A stretch of 19,762 nucleotides of DNA from Tannerella sp. (GCA_031279875.1 JAITHS010000299.1:1-19762); one strand, 5' to 3'; shown: positions 5,885-15,200, counted from the stretch's first letter. Translations and numbers: made by a program. The notes: generated from the letters alone by a model not told the origin.

Positions 5885-7801
5885 TTAGAACACTTCTATC
5901 GGTAATTCGGGGTTGGTTTGTTTGATTGGGGCAGGTTTCGGGATAGGTTTCAGCTCTTGGTCTGTGGGAGGTTTGTCAGTCTTGATTGGGGTGGTGCGGA
6001 AAACGTCGTGGCGGTCGGTCGGTCTTATGTCGCCGTGCCAAACAAATCTTTTGAGGGTCATCTGCTCCGATTGAATCAGGTGTATGGGTATAAGGTAGCC
6101 TTTGGGTTGAGGCCAGATTTTCATCTTTTCGAGTTTGTTTTCTTTGAGCCATATTGAGAGGTAGGAACTTTGGGTATAATTAAGTCCTACCATTGTGCTG
6201 TCGCGTTCGAGAGGGAAGAAAATCGATTCCGCATTTCCGTCAATATCAATATGTTCGATAGCTTTGCCGACGAAATATGCTTTGAGGTCGCTACCGCCGA
6301 GTTGGTTGTGGTAGCCGGAATCGACCTTTTGAACTACAAAAGCGCCGGAAGGCACATGCACATATTCGACGGTAGAATCCGACATATAGACGATTATGGA
6401 ATCGCCGAACAATTGCTGGTTTTCGTTCCACAGCACAGGATCGCCGTACATATAGAGGATAGAATCTTTAGAGTTGAAGCGCATATAGTCGCAAACGCCC
6501 TGAATATCATCTCGATAGAATCTTACGCCTGTAAAAGCGCGGAGAATGCGTGCTGAATCGACAGTCGTCAATTCAAGAGTATCGGCGTGCAGGTAGAGCG
6601 TATCGCCCTGCGAGTATTCGAGAGCAAGGGCGCTGTCGGTGGCGAAAGCATAGTCGTTTTTGTCTTCAAAATATCCGTAATTGCCTGTGATAGTGATTTT
6701 TTGCGTCGTATCGCGGATGCTCATATTGTTGAAAGCCTCTCCTACGCCTGTTTCGCGGTTCATTTTGAGAATTTTGCCGGTAAGATAGCGGTTGCCGGAT
6801 AGGACTTCGGAGTAGTCAAGCAGTTGGGACGTATTGTTTTGAGTATTAAACCATCCGTGAGAAGTCAGTATCGTACCGCTGTCGGATTCGATGACCGATG
6901 GTCCGAGAATGGTCGCTATGCGGCTGTCGGTGCTGTATTCGAGCGTGTCGGAGTGAAGGATAAAATTGGTGTCGGCAAGAAGAACGTCTTTGTAGTTGGT
7001 CAGTACAACGCTGTCGTTAAAAAGCGCTATTTTGGTAGCAGTAGAATATTGTCCGTAAACAGATGTCAGAACGTTGGTGGAATCGACGAGCTTGCCGCCG
7101 TTGAAGTAATATCCGATATTTGTAATACGGTTATAATCAAGGCTGTCGGTGTAGAGCGTCATGCTGTCGCGGGCATTGACGTTAGCAGTATCGATTTTGA
7201 TGTTTATCATACGGACGTTGCGTCTCATGCGTGCAATCTCAACATTGCCGTCATAATGGAGATAGTCGCCGTAAACGAATAGCGTGTCGCCCTGCTCCAT
7301 GCGGACACGGCTGAAAGCTTCGAGCGATTTGTCTTGTTCGTAGAAATAGGCGCTGTCGCAGTACATGTAAGAACTGTCGTGGCGGAAGACGACGTTGCCC
7401 ATCAGCAGTTGACGCTGGTCGCTGATGCGTCGGTTGAAAATCTGTTCGTCGGCGCGGAGTAGTTCTACTTTTGTTTTTTGTACGGTATCTTGCGGAGTTG
7501 GTTGGGTTTGAGAATATGCGGCGGGGAGGGACAGGAGAAAAAGGATGATAATCGCCAAAACCCTTGCAGCGGTTTCAGAACCCTGCAAGCGGTTTTCAAC
7601 CCTTGCAGCGGTTTCAGAACCCTGCAAGCGGTTTGATTGTGGATAGTACGTATCTTCAACCACTTGCAGGGGTTTATAACCCTGCAAGGGTTTGGGTTCA
7701 GAACCCTGCAAGCGGTTTGATTGTGGATAGTACGCACTTTTAACCACTTGCAGGGATTTATAACCCTGCAAGGGTTTGGGATCATTCAATCTTTTATCCA
7801 T
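5885..7801 (-). CDS. OstA-like periplasmic protein with repeat-invaded signal peptide
   Basis: Residues from about 110 onward form the repeated beta-strand pattern of OstA/LptA-like proteins in Bacteroidota (for example GNVVFRHDSSYMYCDSAYFY, then repeated D-T-L/SxxY blocks). Such proteins are linked to lipopolysaccharide export or outer-membrane assembly. The N-terminus is abnormal: MDKRL is followed by about 75 residues encoded by DNA repeats (LQGSE and YYPQSNRLQG units), then a signal-peptide core LAIIILFLLSLPAAYS (82-97) with a likely cleavage before Gln98. The ATG at 7801 overlaps the end of the surA-like gene by 16 nt. No other ATG precedes the core. The C-terminus is Pro/Lys-rich. It is the last gene of the long operon and converges on rnfB with a 1-bp gap. 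Confidence 0.85.
   Translation of the reverse strand: MDKRLNDPKPLQGYKSLQVVKSAYYPQSNRLQGSEPKPLQGYKPLQVVEDTYYPQSNRLQGSETAARVENRLQGSETAARVLAIIILFLLSLPAAYSQTQPTPQDTVQKTKVELLRADEQIFNRRISDQRQLLMGNVVFRHDSSYMYCDSAYFYEQDKSLEAFSRVRMEQGDTLFVYGDYLHYDGNVEIARMRRNVRMINIKIDTANVNARDSMTLYTDSLDYNRITNIGYYFNGGKLVDSTNVLTSVYGQYSTATKIALFNDSVVLTNYKDVLLADTNFILHSDTLEYSTDSRIATILGPSVIESDSGTILTSHGWFNTQNNTSQLLDYSEVLSGNRYLTGKILKMNRETGVGEAFNNMSIRDTTQKITITGNYGYFEDKNDYAFATDSALALEYSQGDTLYLHADTLELTTVDSARILRAFTGVRFYRDDIQGVCDYMRFNSKDSILYMYGDPVLWNENQQLFGDSIIVYMSDSTVEYVHVPSGAFVVQKVDSGYHNQLGGSDLKAYFVGKAIEHIDIDGNAESIFFPLERDSTMVGLNYTQSSYLSIWLKENKLEKMKIWPQPKGYLIPIHLIQSEQMTLKRFVWHGDIRPTDRHDVFRTTPIKTDKPPTDQELKPIPKPAPIKQTNPELPIEVF
7559..7784. 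repeat. Palindromic repeat cluster inside ostA-like 5' end
   Basis: Nine cores alternate in orientation (TTGCA at 7564, 7603, 7664, 7748; TGCAA at 7584, 7623, 7683, 7707, 7767). Higher-order units are visible: a 39-bp tandem pair at 7559-7597 and from 7598, and an 84-bp tandem pair at 7617-7700 and 7701-7784. Inverted pairs such as CTTGCAGGG and CCCTGCAAG, 8 nt apart (7663-7688), can form hairpins. All periods are multiples of three, so the host frame stays open. This looks like a dispersed repeat family that has expanded locally. Confidence 0.9.
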
Positions 7802-9156
7802 CCCGGATACTTGAAATCACATTCTTTCCAGCCGTCGGAGATACGTATAAACGTGCTTTTTTGTTTGCTTGCAATCCACTGTTCGAGGATTTCTTCGCGT
7901 TTACGGTTTTCTACGAGCATTTTGAGTTCGAGATAGTCGTCGGAAACATTAGCCTGATGTGGTTTGATACGGGATATGAGTTTTACGATAGCCACGACAT
8001 CTTTGTGGGCATTGTTTTTCATTCTAAACGGCTTTGATATTTCGCCGACCTGCATCTTGTCCACCACTACACCCATACCCGACGGCAGTTCTTCCATTTC
8101 AAACTTCGACGAGCCGAAGTTACGGCTTTCCTCGTTTTTATTGACTAACAGCCCTTTGTTATTACGTGTATCCTTGTCGGTCGATATATACTTTGCTGCT
8201 TCTTCAAACGACGCTTTACCGGCTACAAGATCTTTTTGGAGCGAATCAAGGCGTTCGAGGGCTTTCACCGTTTCCTGTTCCGACACGCGGGGGCGCAGCA
8301 GGATATGCCTGCTGTCGATACGGTCGCCGCGTTTTTCAACAAGTTGGATGATATGGAAACCGTATTCCGTTTCTACGATGCCCGACACGCGGTTCGGATC
8401 GCTGAGGCTTGACACCATGTTGGCATATTCGGGTTCCATTTCGGTTTTCGACATCAAGCCCGTTTGCCCGCCGCGCAACGCCGTCGCGAGGTCTTCGGAA
8501 TGTACCAACGCGAGCGACGAAAACGTGGTCTCGCCTTTGTTGATTCTATCCGTAAAATCACGAAGTCGCGCTTTGATAGCGTCGATATCTTCGAGCGGGA
8601 TACGCGGTTCGATGGTAATAACCTCCACTTCAACCGTTCCGGGAATCATCGGCAAACTGTCTTTGGATATGCTACTGAAATATTTGCGTACATCGGAAGG
8701 TGTCAGTTTGATGTCGCCGACGATTTTTTTCTGCATTTCCTTCACAACTTCCTGGTCGCGAACGAGACGCTTCTGTTCTTCTTTTATCTGCGACAGTTTT
8801 TTACCGCCCATGTACTCTTCGAGTTTCTCCTGCGAGCCTACTCTGGCGATAGTAACGTTTACCCATCGGTCAACATACCGCAGCACATTACCTTCATCGA
8901 CAGTGATAGAGTCGAGTTTTGCCTGCGAAAGAAAGAGTTTTTGGACTGCAATCTGTTCGGGAATAAAGCAATACGGGTCGCCGTCGTAGCGCATACTTTC
9001 GTTTTGCATCATAAGACGCCTGTTTTCAACATCGGAGCGCAAAATCGCTTCGTCGCCTACAACCCATATTACTTCGTCGATAACGTTTTTCTGCGCCTGC
9101 AAAGCAAACGCAAAACACATAGCCAAAAGGCTGAATATCAGTTTGTTACATTTCAT
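7786..9156 (-). CDS. SurA-like periplasmic peptidyl-prolyl isomerase
   Basis: A SurA-type chaperone for outer-membrane proteins, 456 residues. It has a signal peptide (about 1-21, ending FALQA before Gln), a SurA-like N-terminal chaperone region (about 24-160) and two parvulin-type domains. The first spans about 174-275 and ends in the hallmark YGFHIIQL (265-272). The second starts at about 280 with SRHILL (282-287) and is more divergent. The order signal, N-region, parvulin, parvulin, tail fits SurA. It follows the lipoprotein gene by 4 bp and its last codons overlap the start of the ostA-like gene, so chaperone and OstA-like client or partner would be made together. The symbol surA would be reasonable, but three related genes lie in a row, so I leave it open. 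Confidence 0.9.
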   Translation of the reverse strand: MKCNKLIFSLLAMCFAFALQAQKNVIDEVIWVVGDEAILRSDVENRRLMMQNESMRYDGDPYCFIPEQIAVQKLFLSQAKLDSITVDEGNVLRYVDRWVNVTIARVGSQEKLEEYMGGKKLSQIKEEQKRLVRDQEVVKEMQKKIVGDIKLTPSDVRKYFSSISKDSLPMIPGTVEVEVITIEPRIPLEDIDAIKARLRDFTDRINKGETTFSSLALVHSEDLATALRGGQTGLMSKTEMEPEYANMVSSLSDPNRVSGIVETEYGFHIIQLVEKRGDRIDSRHILLRPRVSEQETVKALERLDSLQKDLVAGKASFEEAAKYISTDKDTRNNKGLLVNKNEESRNFGSSKFEMEELPSGMGVVVDKMQVGEISKPFRMKNNAHKDVVAIVKLISRIKPHQANVSDDYLELKMLVENRKREEILEQWIASKQKSTFIRISDGWKECDFKYPGWIKD

Positions 9157-9160
9157 TTTT

Positions 9161-10012
9161 TTATTCTTTTAAAAATACTACTACTCTGTTTTTAATAGCA
9201 TCCAGATACATTTTTTCTCTAAACTGTCGGAGGTATTCTACTTTCCGTTTATTCACGAGCATGTTTTGGATTTGCGTTCTTACAAACTCGAACGGGGCTG
9301 TTTTGCCTGCGGTCAAGTTGTCGGTGATATTGAGGAAATAAACGAACGTACTGTCTGAAATCTCAATATTACCGTTAGCGCGGACGATGCGGTTCACGTC
9401 TGCCGCTGGCAAGGCTATGCGTGTCAGAACATCTTCGAGGCGTACCCAGCGGTCGTAGAAGAAATCATACTCAACGGCATTTCCGATGCTGTATTTTTCG
9501 ATTTTCTCCAACGATTCTTCCGATTGTGAGACATACCATTTGCGTACATCGTTGAGGTTAGGCGCTCCGACGGGTGTTTTGAGGAATATCCCTCGGATAA
9601 GCGTTTGGTCAAGCACAAACTGTTCTTTGTTAGCGTCATAATATTCGATTTCTTCGGCTTCGGAAATTTCTGTCGAAACTCTGTCGCGCACGATCTGTTC
9701 CTGATAGCGATGTCTGACGAGCGACTTGCGATATTCGTCAACAAGTTGTTCTATTTCGGCGGCATCGTCGCGCACGTTACGTCGCGCCGCATCGTCGGTA
9801 AGCATCTCTGTTACTCTGTTTTTGATGAGCGCTTCGGCTTTGAGTGTGCTGTCTTCGGGCGACAGCCCTTTGGGGATTATTTTTTCTATTTCGCTTCGTG
9901 TCACTGTTCTGTCTTTAATCCTCACTAAAACATCATCGACGTCCGCTTCGCTGCGATATTTGCTGCAAGCGCACACCAATAATAATGCTATGACAGTGAG
10001 GTATTGTTTCAT
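9161..10012 (-). CDS. Parvulin-associated lipoprotein, SurA-like
   Basis: A 283-residue protein with a lipoprotein signal: MKQYLTVIALLLVCAC, where Cys16 is the likely lipidated residue. The mature part, helical and charged (about 30-130), resembles the N-terminal chaperone region of SurA/PpiD proteins. I see no intact parvulin domain, in contrast to its two neighbours, so it may be a chaperone without isomerase activity (inference). It is probably anchored to a membrane and faces the periplasm. Its ATG overlaps the stop of the upstream isomerase gene by 4 nt (10009-10012). A three-gene cluster of such proteins is common in Bacteroidales. Confidence 0.75.
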   Translation of the reverse strand: MKQYLTVIALLLVCACSKYRSEADVDDVLVRIKDRTVTRSEIEKIIPKGLSPEDSTLKAEALIKNRVTEMLTDDAARRNVRDDAAEIEQLVDEYRKSLVRHRYQEQIVRDRVSTEISEAEEIEYYDANKEQFVLDQTLIRGIFLKTPVGAPNLNDVRKWYVSQSEESLEKIEKYSIGNAVEYDFFYDRWVRLEDVLTRIALPAADVNRIVRANGNIEISDSTFVYFLNITDNLTAGKTAPFEFVRTQIQNMLVNKRKVEYLRQFREKMYLDAIKNRVVVFLKE

Positions 10013-11610
10013 TTTTTTGACTGCTGTTTGATATATTTCGGGATATTTTTAACCGTTTTTTTGTTTATTATAACGGGATATTTCTCGTTAATTTCTTTGA
10101 GCCACTCGCTTTCGAGGTCTGCCTGACGTTCCGACGGATGACTCCAAACGCGCTTGTTGGTGATTTCAAACAACAGAATACCGTCATAGTACTCTTTGAC
10201 CAGATTTTTGTATTCCGGATAATTTATTTCCAACTGATTACGCTCCATTTCGGTGGTAATATTGCGGACAAAAAGAATGAAATGCTCTGCAAGATAGTCT
10301 GTTGAGAGTGGTTTTGCCGACGAGGGGCGTTTAAAAACGTAGTCCACAAATGCGTACTGCGGAAATGATATCGTATCAATGCGAACGAGTGGTTTGAACA
10401 TGTCCAAACCTTTGTAATAAAATCCCGTGTCGGCGGGGAAAAACAAGTTGGCGAGCGCCTCTAATTCGTCGTATGCTTCTTGATGGAGGAAATATCCGTA
10501 CCGCGCTTTCAGCTTCTCGTCAAAGGAACGGTGGAGGTCGAAACTACGTTCCGATTCGGACATTTTTTGGTAGATATAACTTGCTACTTCTTCAAACTTT
10601 ATATCTGTCTGTTTATCAATAAGTTTAATGATATGAAAGCCGTAGCGTGTCTGAACGGGTTTACTTATGTCGCCGGAGTTTTGAAGAGCAAAAGAGGCTT
10701 GTTCAAACGGCTCTACCATAGCTCCGAGACCGAAATAATTAAGTTCGCCGCCTTTTTTTGCTGATATAGTATCGTCGGAACAGGTTTTTGCAGTTTCGGC
10801 GAAATCGGCTCCCGCGAGCAGTCTTTGATACAGAGAATCAGCCTTTTGACGTGCCGCATCGACGGCTTCTTCCGAAGGGTTCTCCGACAGCGAGATAAGG
10901 ATATGCGCCACATGTATTTGCCCCGGATTAGGTGTTATTTTATCTAATTTAATAATGTAAAAGCCGGCTTTTTCGCGAAAGACAGACGAAATCTCTTTTG
11001 GTTGAAGCGCATAAATACGGTCTTCAACAACTTTTGGCAGCAGCATGGGGTAGATAAAGTCTGTCTTGCCGTAAATAACGGAATCTTCTTTGTTGAGATT
11101 TTTAATTTCTTCGCCGAGTGTTTCAAACATTTCGCCGTTTTCGAGCCGTTTATATATCGCCATCGCCGTTTTGTAAGGCTCTACGGTATCGGCCGGCAGA
11201 TGGTCGTAAGACGGCGTCCTGACGAGGATATATTGGAAGCCGGGCAGCAGTTTGGAGCGCTCAAAAAGTACGTGCATAGCTGAATCTTCGCCTTCCTTGT
11301 CGGAGAGGAAACTTGTCTGTAACTGCTTGGCGTACTGGTTGTACTCGCGTTTAAACTGGTCTGTTTCCTGTATTTTCAACGCTTCTGCGTCGGCAACTTT
11401 CAGTTTATAGTTTTTAAACAGTTCAAGATAGTCGGCAATCGATTTTTTGTTTTTCAAATCCACGCCTGCGTCTTTTTGCGCCATAAAAATAAATTCCGAC
11501 AGCGGAACGTCCGTGCCTGCTACTTTCATAATAATCGGCTCCGGCTTTTCTTTTGCATTTGCGCCGATAAAAAATGCGCCGGTAAAAATAAACATTAATA
11601 TTTTTTTCAT
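10009..11610 (-). CDS. Periplasmic peptidyl-prolyl isomerase, two parvulin domains
   Basis: A 533-residue protein counted from the ATG at 11610. This start gives a clean signal peptide (MKKILMFIFTGAFFIGANA, cleavage after about residue 19). An upstream TTG at 11637 would lie inside recQ and add a poorer leader, so it was not used. The chaperone-like region (20-115) is followed by a degenerate parvulin domain (about 118-225, ending GFYIIKL) and a good one (about 232-331: VAHILISL near the start, FGLGAMVEPFEQASF in the middle, YGFHIIKL at the end). The roughly 200-residue tail resembles no domain I can name. It lies 16 bp after recQ and overlaps the lipoprotein gene by 4 nt. Its likely role is folding of exported or outer-membrane proteins. 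Confidence 0.88.
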   Translation of the reverse strand: MKKILMFIFTGAFFIGANAKEKPEPIIMKVAGTDVPLSEFIFMAQKDAGVDLKNKKSIADYLELFKNYKLKVADAEALKIQETDQFKREYNQYAKQLQTSFLSDKEGEDSAMHVLFERSKLLPGFQYILVRTPSYDHLPADTVEPYKTAMAIYKRLENGEMFETLGEEIKNLNKEDSVIYGKTDFIYPMLLPKVVEDRIYALQPKEISSVFREKAGFYIIKLDKITPNPGQIHVAHILISLSENPSEEAVDAARQKADSLYQRLLAGADFAETAKTCSDDTISAKKGGELNYFGLGAMVEPFEQASFALQNSGDISKPVQTRYGFHIIKLIDKQTDIKFEEVASYIYQKMSESERSFDLHRSFDEKLKARYGYFLHQEAYDELEALANLFFPADTGFYYKGLDMFKPLVRIDTISFPQYAFVDYVFKRPSSAKPLSTDYLAEHFILFVRNITTEMERNQLEINYPEYKNLVKEYYDGILLFEITNKRVWSHPSERQADLESEWLKEINEKYPVIINKKTVKNIPKYIKQQSKK

Positions 11611-11626
11611 AATTTTAATAAATTTT

Positions 11627-13936
11627 TTAATTAGCAAATTCGGATAAAAATTTGATACGTATAAGTCTTATTTCTTCTTCGGTATAGTTGATGCCGAGAT
11701 TGTTGATGGCTTCTTCGAGTGCGTCGGTCGATGATTCTTTAAAATATTGATAGATTTCGTTCACATGGTCTTCATCCATCACTTCTTCGATAAAATAATC
11801 GAGGTTGAGGCGTGTACCGGAATAGACTATTGTTTCTATTTCGTCGAGCAGCTCATCAAATTCAAGCCCTTTGCTATTGGCGATATCGTCAAGGGCTACT
11901 TTGCGGTCTATGCTTTGAACTATCCATACTCGGAGTTTCGATTTGTTGGCAATAGTTCTTACGCGCAAGTCTTCGGGGCGTATTATTTCATTTTCGCTGA
12001 CATATTTTTTGATTATGCCGATAAATTCGTTGCCGTATCTTTTGGCTTTACCTGCGCCGACGCCGGGTATATTTTGCAATTCATCGATTGTTATGGGATA
12101 AGTTGTAGCCATTGCTTCGAGCGACGGGTCTTGGAATATGACGTAAGGCGGCACTTCGAGCCTTTTAGCCATTTTTTTGCGCAAGTCTTTCATTATAGCG
12201 AACAGTTCGGGGTCAACGGCGCCGGAGCTACCTCCCTGAACGGGCAGTTCGTCGGGGTCTTCATCATCGTCAAATTCATTGTCTTTGACTACTATAAACG
12301 AATCCGGATGTTCCATAAACTTGCGGCCTTTTTCAGTTATTTTTAGCAGGCCGTAGTTTTCGATGTCTTTTTCCAGATATTCGGCAATCTCAGCCTGCCG
12401 GATGATAGCCAGCCATAGACGGTCGTTTTCGTCGTCTCCGGCGCCGAACACTTCCAGTTCGTTGTGATGATATGTGATGATGTCGGATGTTTCCTTGCCC
12501 ATAAGCATATCAACGATATATTCGGCGCGATATTTTTCTTTGAGCAGACTTATTATTTCAAGAATTGTGATGAGATATTCTTTTCCTTCCATTATCTTTT
12601 TGGTTTTGAGACAGTTATCACAGTTGCCGCAATTTTCTTCTTCATATCTTTCGCCGAAATAATGGAGTAAAACTTTTCTTCGGCAGACGGCCGATTCGGC
12701 ATAAGCGGCAGTTTCGAGCAGCAGTTGACGGCCTATTTCCTGCTCTACGACAGGTTTGCCTTGCAGGAATTTTTCGAGTTTGATGAGGTCTTTATTCGTA
12801 TAGAAAGCGAGGCATAGCCCTTCACCGCCGTCTCTTCCGGCGCGTCCTGTTTCCTGATAATAGCCTTCGAGACTTTTTGGTATGTCATAATGGATTACAT
12901 ACCTCACATCGGGTTTGTCGATACCCATTCCGAAGGCTATTGTGGCTACGATGACGTCGATTTCTTCCATCAGAAAAGCGTCCTGATTGTCGCTTCTGAC
13001 TTGTGAATCCATCCCTGCATGATAGGCGCGGGCTTTGATACCGTTAGCGCAAAGTATCTCGGCAAATTTTTCTACTTCTCGTCGGCTCAAACAATAGATG
13101 ATGCCCGATTTGCCTTCGTTTTGTCTTATAAAGCGTATTATATCGCGGTCGATATCGTTGGTTTTAGGGCGTATTTCGTAATAGAGATTGGGGCGGTTGA
13201 AGGAAGATGAGAATACGGTTGCTTTCATCATACCGAGATTTTTTTGGATGTCGTGCTGTACTTTCGGCGTTGCGGTAGCGGTAAGGGCTATCACAGGACG
13301 CTCGCCTATGGCGTTGATCATTGGGCGGATATGACGGTATTCGGGACGAAAGTCATGTCCCCATTCCGAGATACAGTGCGCTTCGTCAACGGCATAAAAC
13401 GAAATAGGGACACTTTGCAGGAACTCAATATTTTCTTCTTTTTTAAGCGATTCGGGTGCGACATAGAGCATTTTTGTCTTACCGGATACGATGTCGGCTT
13501 TTACATCGTCGATAGCTTGTTTGTTGAGCGACGAGTTCATAAAATGTGCTATTCCGTCTTCTTCGCTGAAATTACGCATGGCATCAACCTGATTTTTCAT
13601 CAGTGCTATGAGCGGCGATATAACGATAGCGGTGCCGGGCAATAGCAGTGCGGGCAACTGATAGCAAAGTGATTTGCCGCCTCCGGTAGGCATCAGCACA
13701 AAAGTATCGTTTCCGGTAAGTATGCTTTTGATTATATTTTTCTGATTGCCTTTATAATTGTCGAAGCCAAAATAAAGTTTCAGTGCTTCATTGATTTTAT
13801 TCGACAGCACGTCATCTTCTTCTACCGGAAATATAAAAGTGTTGGGCTTTTTTACCGGCATGATTCTGACAGGTTCGTCTTTGGTTTTTTTGTTTCCAAC
13901 CGATTTTTTTATTTCTTTTCTTCCATTCTTTGCCAT
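11627..13936 (-). CDS. recQ: ATP-dependent DNA helicase RecQ
   Basis: A 3'-5' helicase in recombination and replication-fork repair. Walker A is MPTGGGKS (82-89), motif II is DEAH (184-187) in VDEAHCISEWGHDFRPEYR, and motif VI is QETGRAGRDG (361-370). The RQC zinc site is Cys418, Cys436, Cys439 and Cys442. A winged helix follows, then an acidic linker (about 554-565), an HRDC domain (about 576-650, with IPGVGAGKAKRYG), and an extra C-terminal helical domain (about 665-765). At 769 residues it is longer than E. coli RecQ (about 610) because of this last domain, which is usual in Bacteroidota. It starts 7 bp after clpX. Its place inside a protein quality-control operon is conserved in the group. 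Confidence 0.96.
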   Translation of the reverse strand: MAKNGRKEIKKSVGNKKTKDEPVRIMPVKKPNTFIFPVEEDDVLSNKINEALKLYFGFDNYKGNQKNIIKSILTGNDTFVLMPTGGGKSLCYQLPALLLPGTAIVISPLIALMKNQVDAMRNFSEEDGIAHFMNSSLNKQAIDDVKADIVSGKTKMLYVAPESLKKEENIEFLQSVPISFYAVDEAHCISEWGHDFRPEYRHIRPMINAIGERPVIALTATATPKVQHDIQKNLGMMKATVFSSSFNRPNLYYEIRPKTNDIDRDIIRFIRQNEGKSGIIYCLSRREVEKFAEILCANGIKARAYHAGMDSQVRSDNQDAFLMEEIDVIVATIAFGMGIDKPDVRYVIHYDIPKSLEGYYQETGRAGRDGGEGLCLAFYTNKDLIKLEKFLQGKPVVEQEIGRQLLLETAAYAESAVCRRKVLLHYFGERYEEENCGNCDNCLKTKKIMEGKEYLITILEIISLLKEKYRAEYIVDMLMGKETSDIITYHHNELEVFGAGDDENDRLWLAIIRQAEIAEYLEKDIENYGLLKITEKGRKFMEHPDSFIVVKDNEFDDDEDPDELPVQGGSSGAVDPELFAIMKDLRKKMAKRLEVPPYVIFQDPSLEAMATTYPITIDELQNIPGVGAGKAKRYGNEFIGIIKKYVSENEIIRPEDLRVRTIANKSKLRVWIVQSIDRKVALDDIANSKGLEFDELLDEIETIVYSGTRLNLDYFIEEVMDEDHVNEIYQYFKESSTDALEEAINNLGINYTEEEIRLIRIKFLSEFAN

Positions 13937-13943
13937 AACGATA

Positions 13944-15197
13944 TCATGCTATTTTTAATCTGCCGACATTTTCATTTTCGAAGTTTTCCCTCGCATATTG
14001 CAGCGTTACATGCAATTGTTTTTGCTTCCCGGAAGGCATTACATACATGGCGTCAATCATTATTGCCTCGACTATCGACCGCAAGCCGCGTGCGCCGAGT
14101 TTGAACTCAATGCTTTTGTCAACGATATAATCAAGCGCTGCTTCGTCGAATGTCAGTGTAATACCGTCCATCTCGAATAGCCTGATATACTGCTTGATGA
14201 TTGAGTTTTTCGGTTCTGTGAGGATGCGTTTCAGGGTGTCGCGGTCTAACGGTTCGAGGTAGGTCAGTATCGGCAGGCGACCGATGATTTCGGGTATCAG
14301 GCCGAACGATTTGAGGTCTGTCGGATTGATGTATTGCAGCATATTTTCGCGGTCATAGACAGCGCTTTCGCGGCTTGCCGTATAGCCTACTACGCGGGTG
14401 TTGAGGCGCTGAGCAATTTTTTTCTCTATGCCGTCAAAGGCTCCGCCGCAGATAAAGAGGATGTTGGAAGTGTCAACCGACAGAAGTTTCATCTCCGGAT
14501 GCTTTCGGCCGCCTTGTGGGGGCACGAGGACGGTAGAGCCTTCGAGCATTTTTAACAGTCCCTGCTGGACGCCTTCACCGCTGACGTCGCGCGTGATAGA
14601 CGGGTTGTCGCCTTTGCGGGCTATCTTGTCGATTTCATCAACAAAAACTATACCGCGTTGCGCTGCTTCGATGTTATAATCTGACGCTTGCAGGAGGCGT
14701 GTCAGTATGCTTTCGATGTCTTCGCCGACGTATCCTGCTTCGGTAAAGACAGTAGCATCGACGATACAGAATGGTACGTTAATTTTCCGTGCTATCGTCC
14801 GCGCAAGCAGCGTTTTACCGGTGCCGGTAGCCCCTACCATTATTATATTAGATTTCTCAATCTCTATATCTTCTTTCTTTTTAGTGCTTAATTCTTTATG
14901 CATCAGTCGTTTATAGTGATTATAAACGGCTACAGAGAGATATTTCTTGGCTTCGACCTGACCAATGACATACTCATCGAGAAACGATTTTAAGGCTTCG
15001 GGATTCGGTATCTGATCAAGATTAAATTTCCCTGCGCCTTTTTTAGTTTCTTGCTCATCTTTGACTATCAGAAAAGCCTGCTCGCTACACGTATCGCAAA
15101 TAGAGGCAGAGAGCCCTGTTATCAGCATTTTGACTTCCTTGCGCGGTTTGCCGCAAAAAGCACATTTTTCCCTGTCATTATCTAATATTCTTGCCAT
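13944..15197 (-). CDS. clpX: ATP-dependent Clp protease ATPase subunit ClpX
   Basis: The AAA+ unfoldase that feeds tagged or native substrates to ClpP. The N-terminal zinc-binding domain has Cys12, Cys15, Cys34 and Cys37. Walker A is GATGTGKT (122-129), Walker B FVDEID (185-190), and the substrate-gripping pore loop GYVGED (155-160). The loop that docks on ClpP, IGF in E. coli, appears here as VGY (270-272), a conservative change. Length (417) is normal. It starts 3 bp after clpP, so the two partners should be made in step. Confidence 0.97.
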   Translation of the reverse strand: MARILDNDREKCAFCGKPRKEVKMLITGLSASICDTCSEQAFLIVKDEQETKKGAGKFNLDQIPNPEALKSFLDEYVIGQVEAKKYLSVAVYNHYKRLMHKELSTKKKEDIEIEKSNIIMVGATGTGKTLLARTIARKINVPFCIVDATVFTEAGYVGEDIESILTRLLQASDYNIEAAQRGIVFVDEIDKIARKGDNPSITRDVSGEGVQQGLLKMLEGSTVLVPPQGGRKHPEMKLLSVDTSNILFICGGAFDGIEKKIAQRLNTRVVGYTASRESAVYDRENMLQYINPTDLKSFGLIPEIIGRLPILTYLEPLDRDTLKRILTEPKNSIIKQYIRLFEMDGITLTFDEAALDYIVDKSIEFKLGARGLRSIVEAIMIDAMYVMPSGKQKQLHVTLQYARENFENENVGRLKIA

Positions 15198-15200
15198 GTT

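Noticed and set aside
7556..7558. TTG as alternative start of the OstA-like protein just before the hydrophobic core
   Set aside because: It would give a signal peptide without any positive charge at its start; the ATG at 7799-7801 with MDKRL fits better, although the alternative is not excluded.
7465..7785. Minus-strand frame of 106 residues (MIPNPCRV...) through the repeat cluster
   Set aside because: It exists only because the repeats are free of stops in more than one frame; beyond the repeats it reads the ostA-like gene out of frame.
8464..9195. Long plus-strand open frame (243 residues) opposite the surA-like gene
   Set aside because: It is the antisense of a well-supported signal-peptide/parvulin gene; Cys/Phe/Arg-rich composition is typical of a shadow frame.
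11611..11637. TTG start for the first periplasmic isomerase
   Set aside because: It lies within recQ and adds nine residues ahead of a clean ATG signal peptide beginning at 11610.
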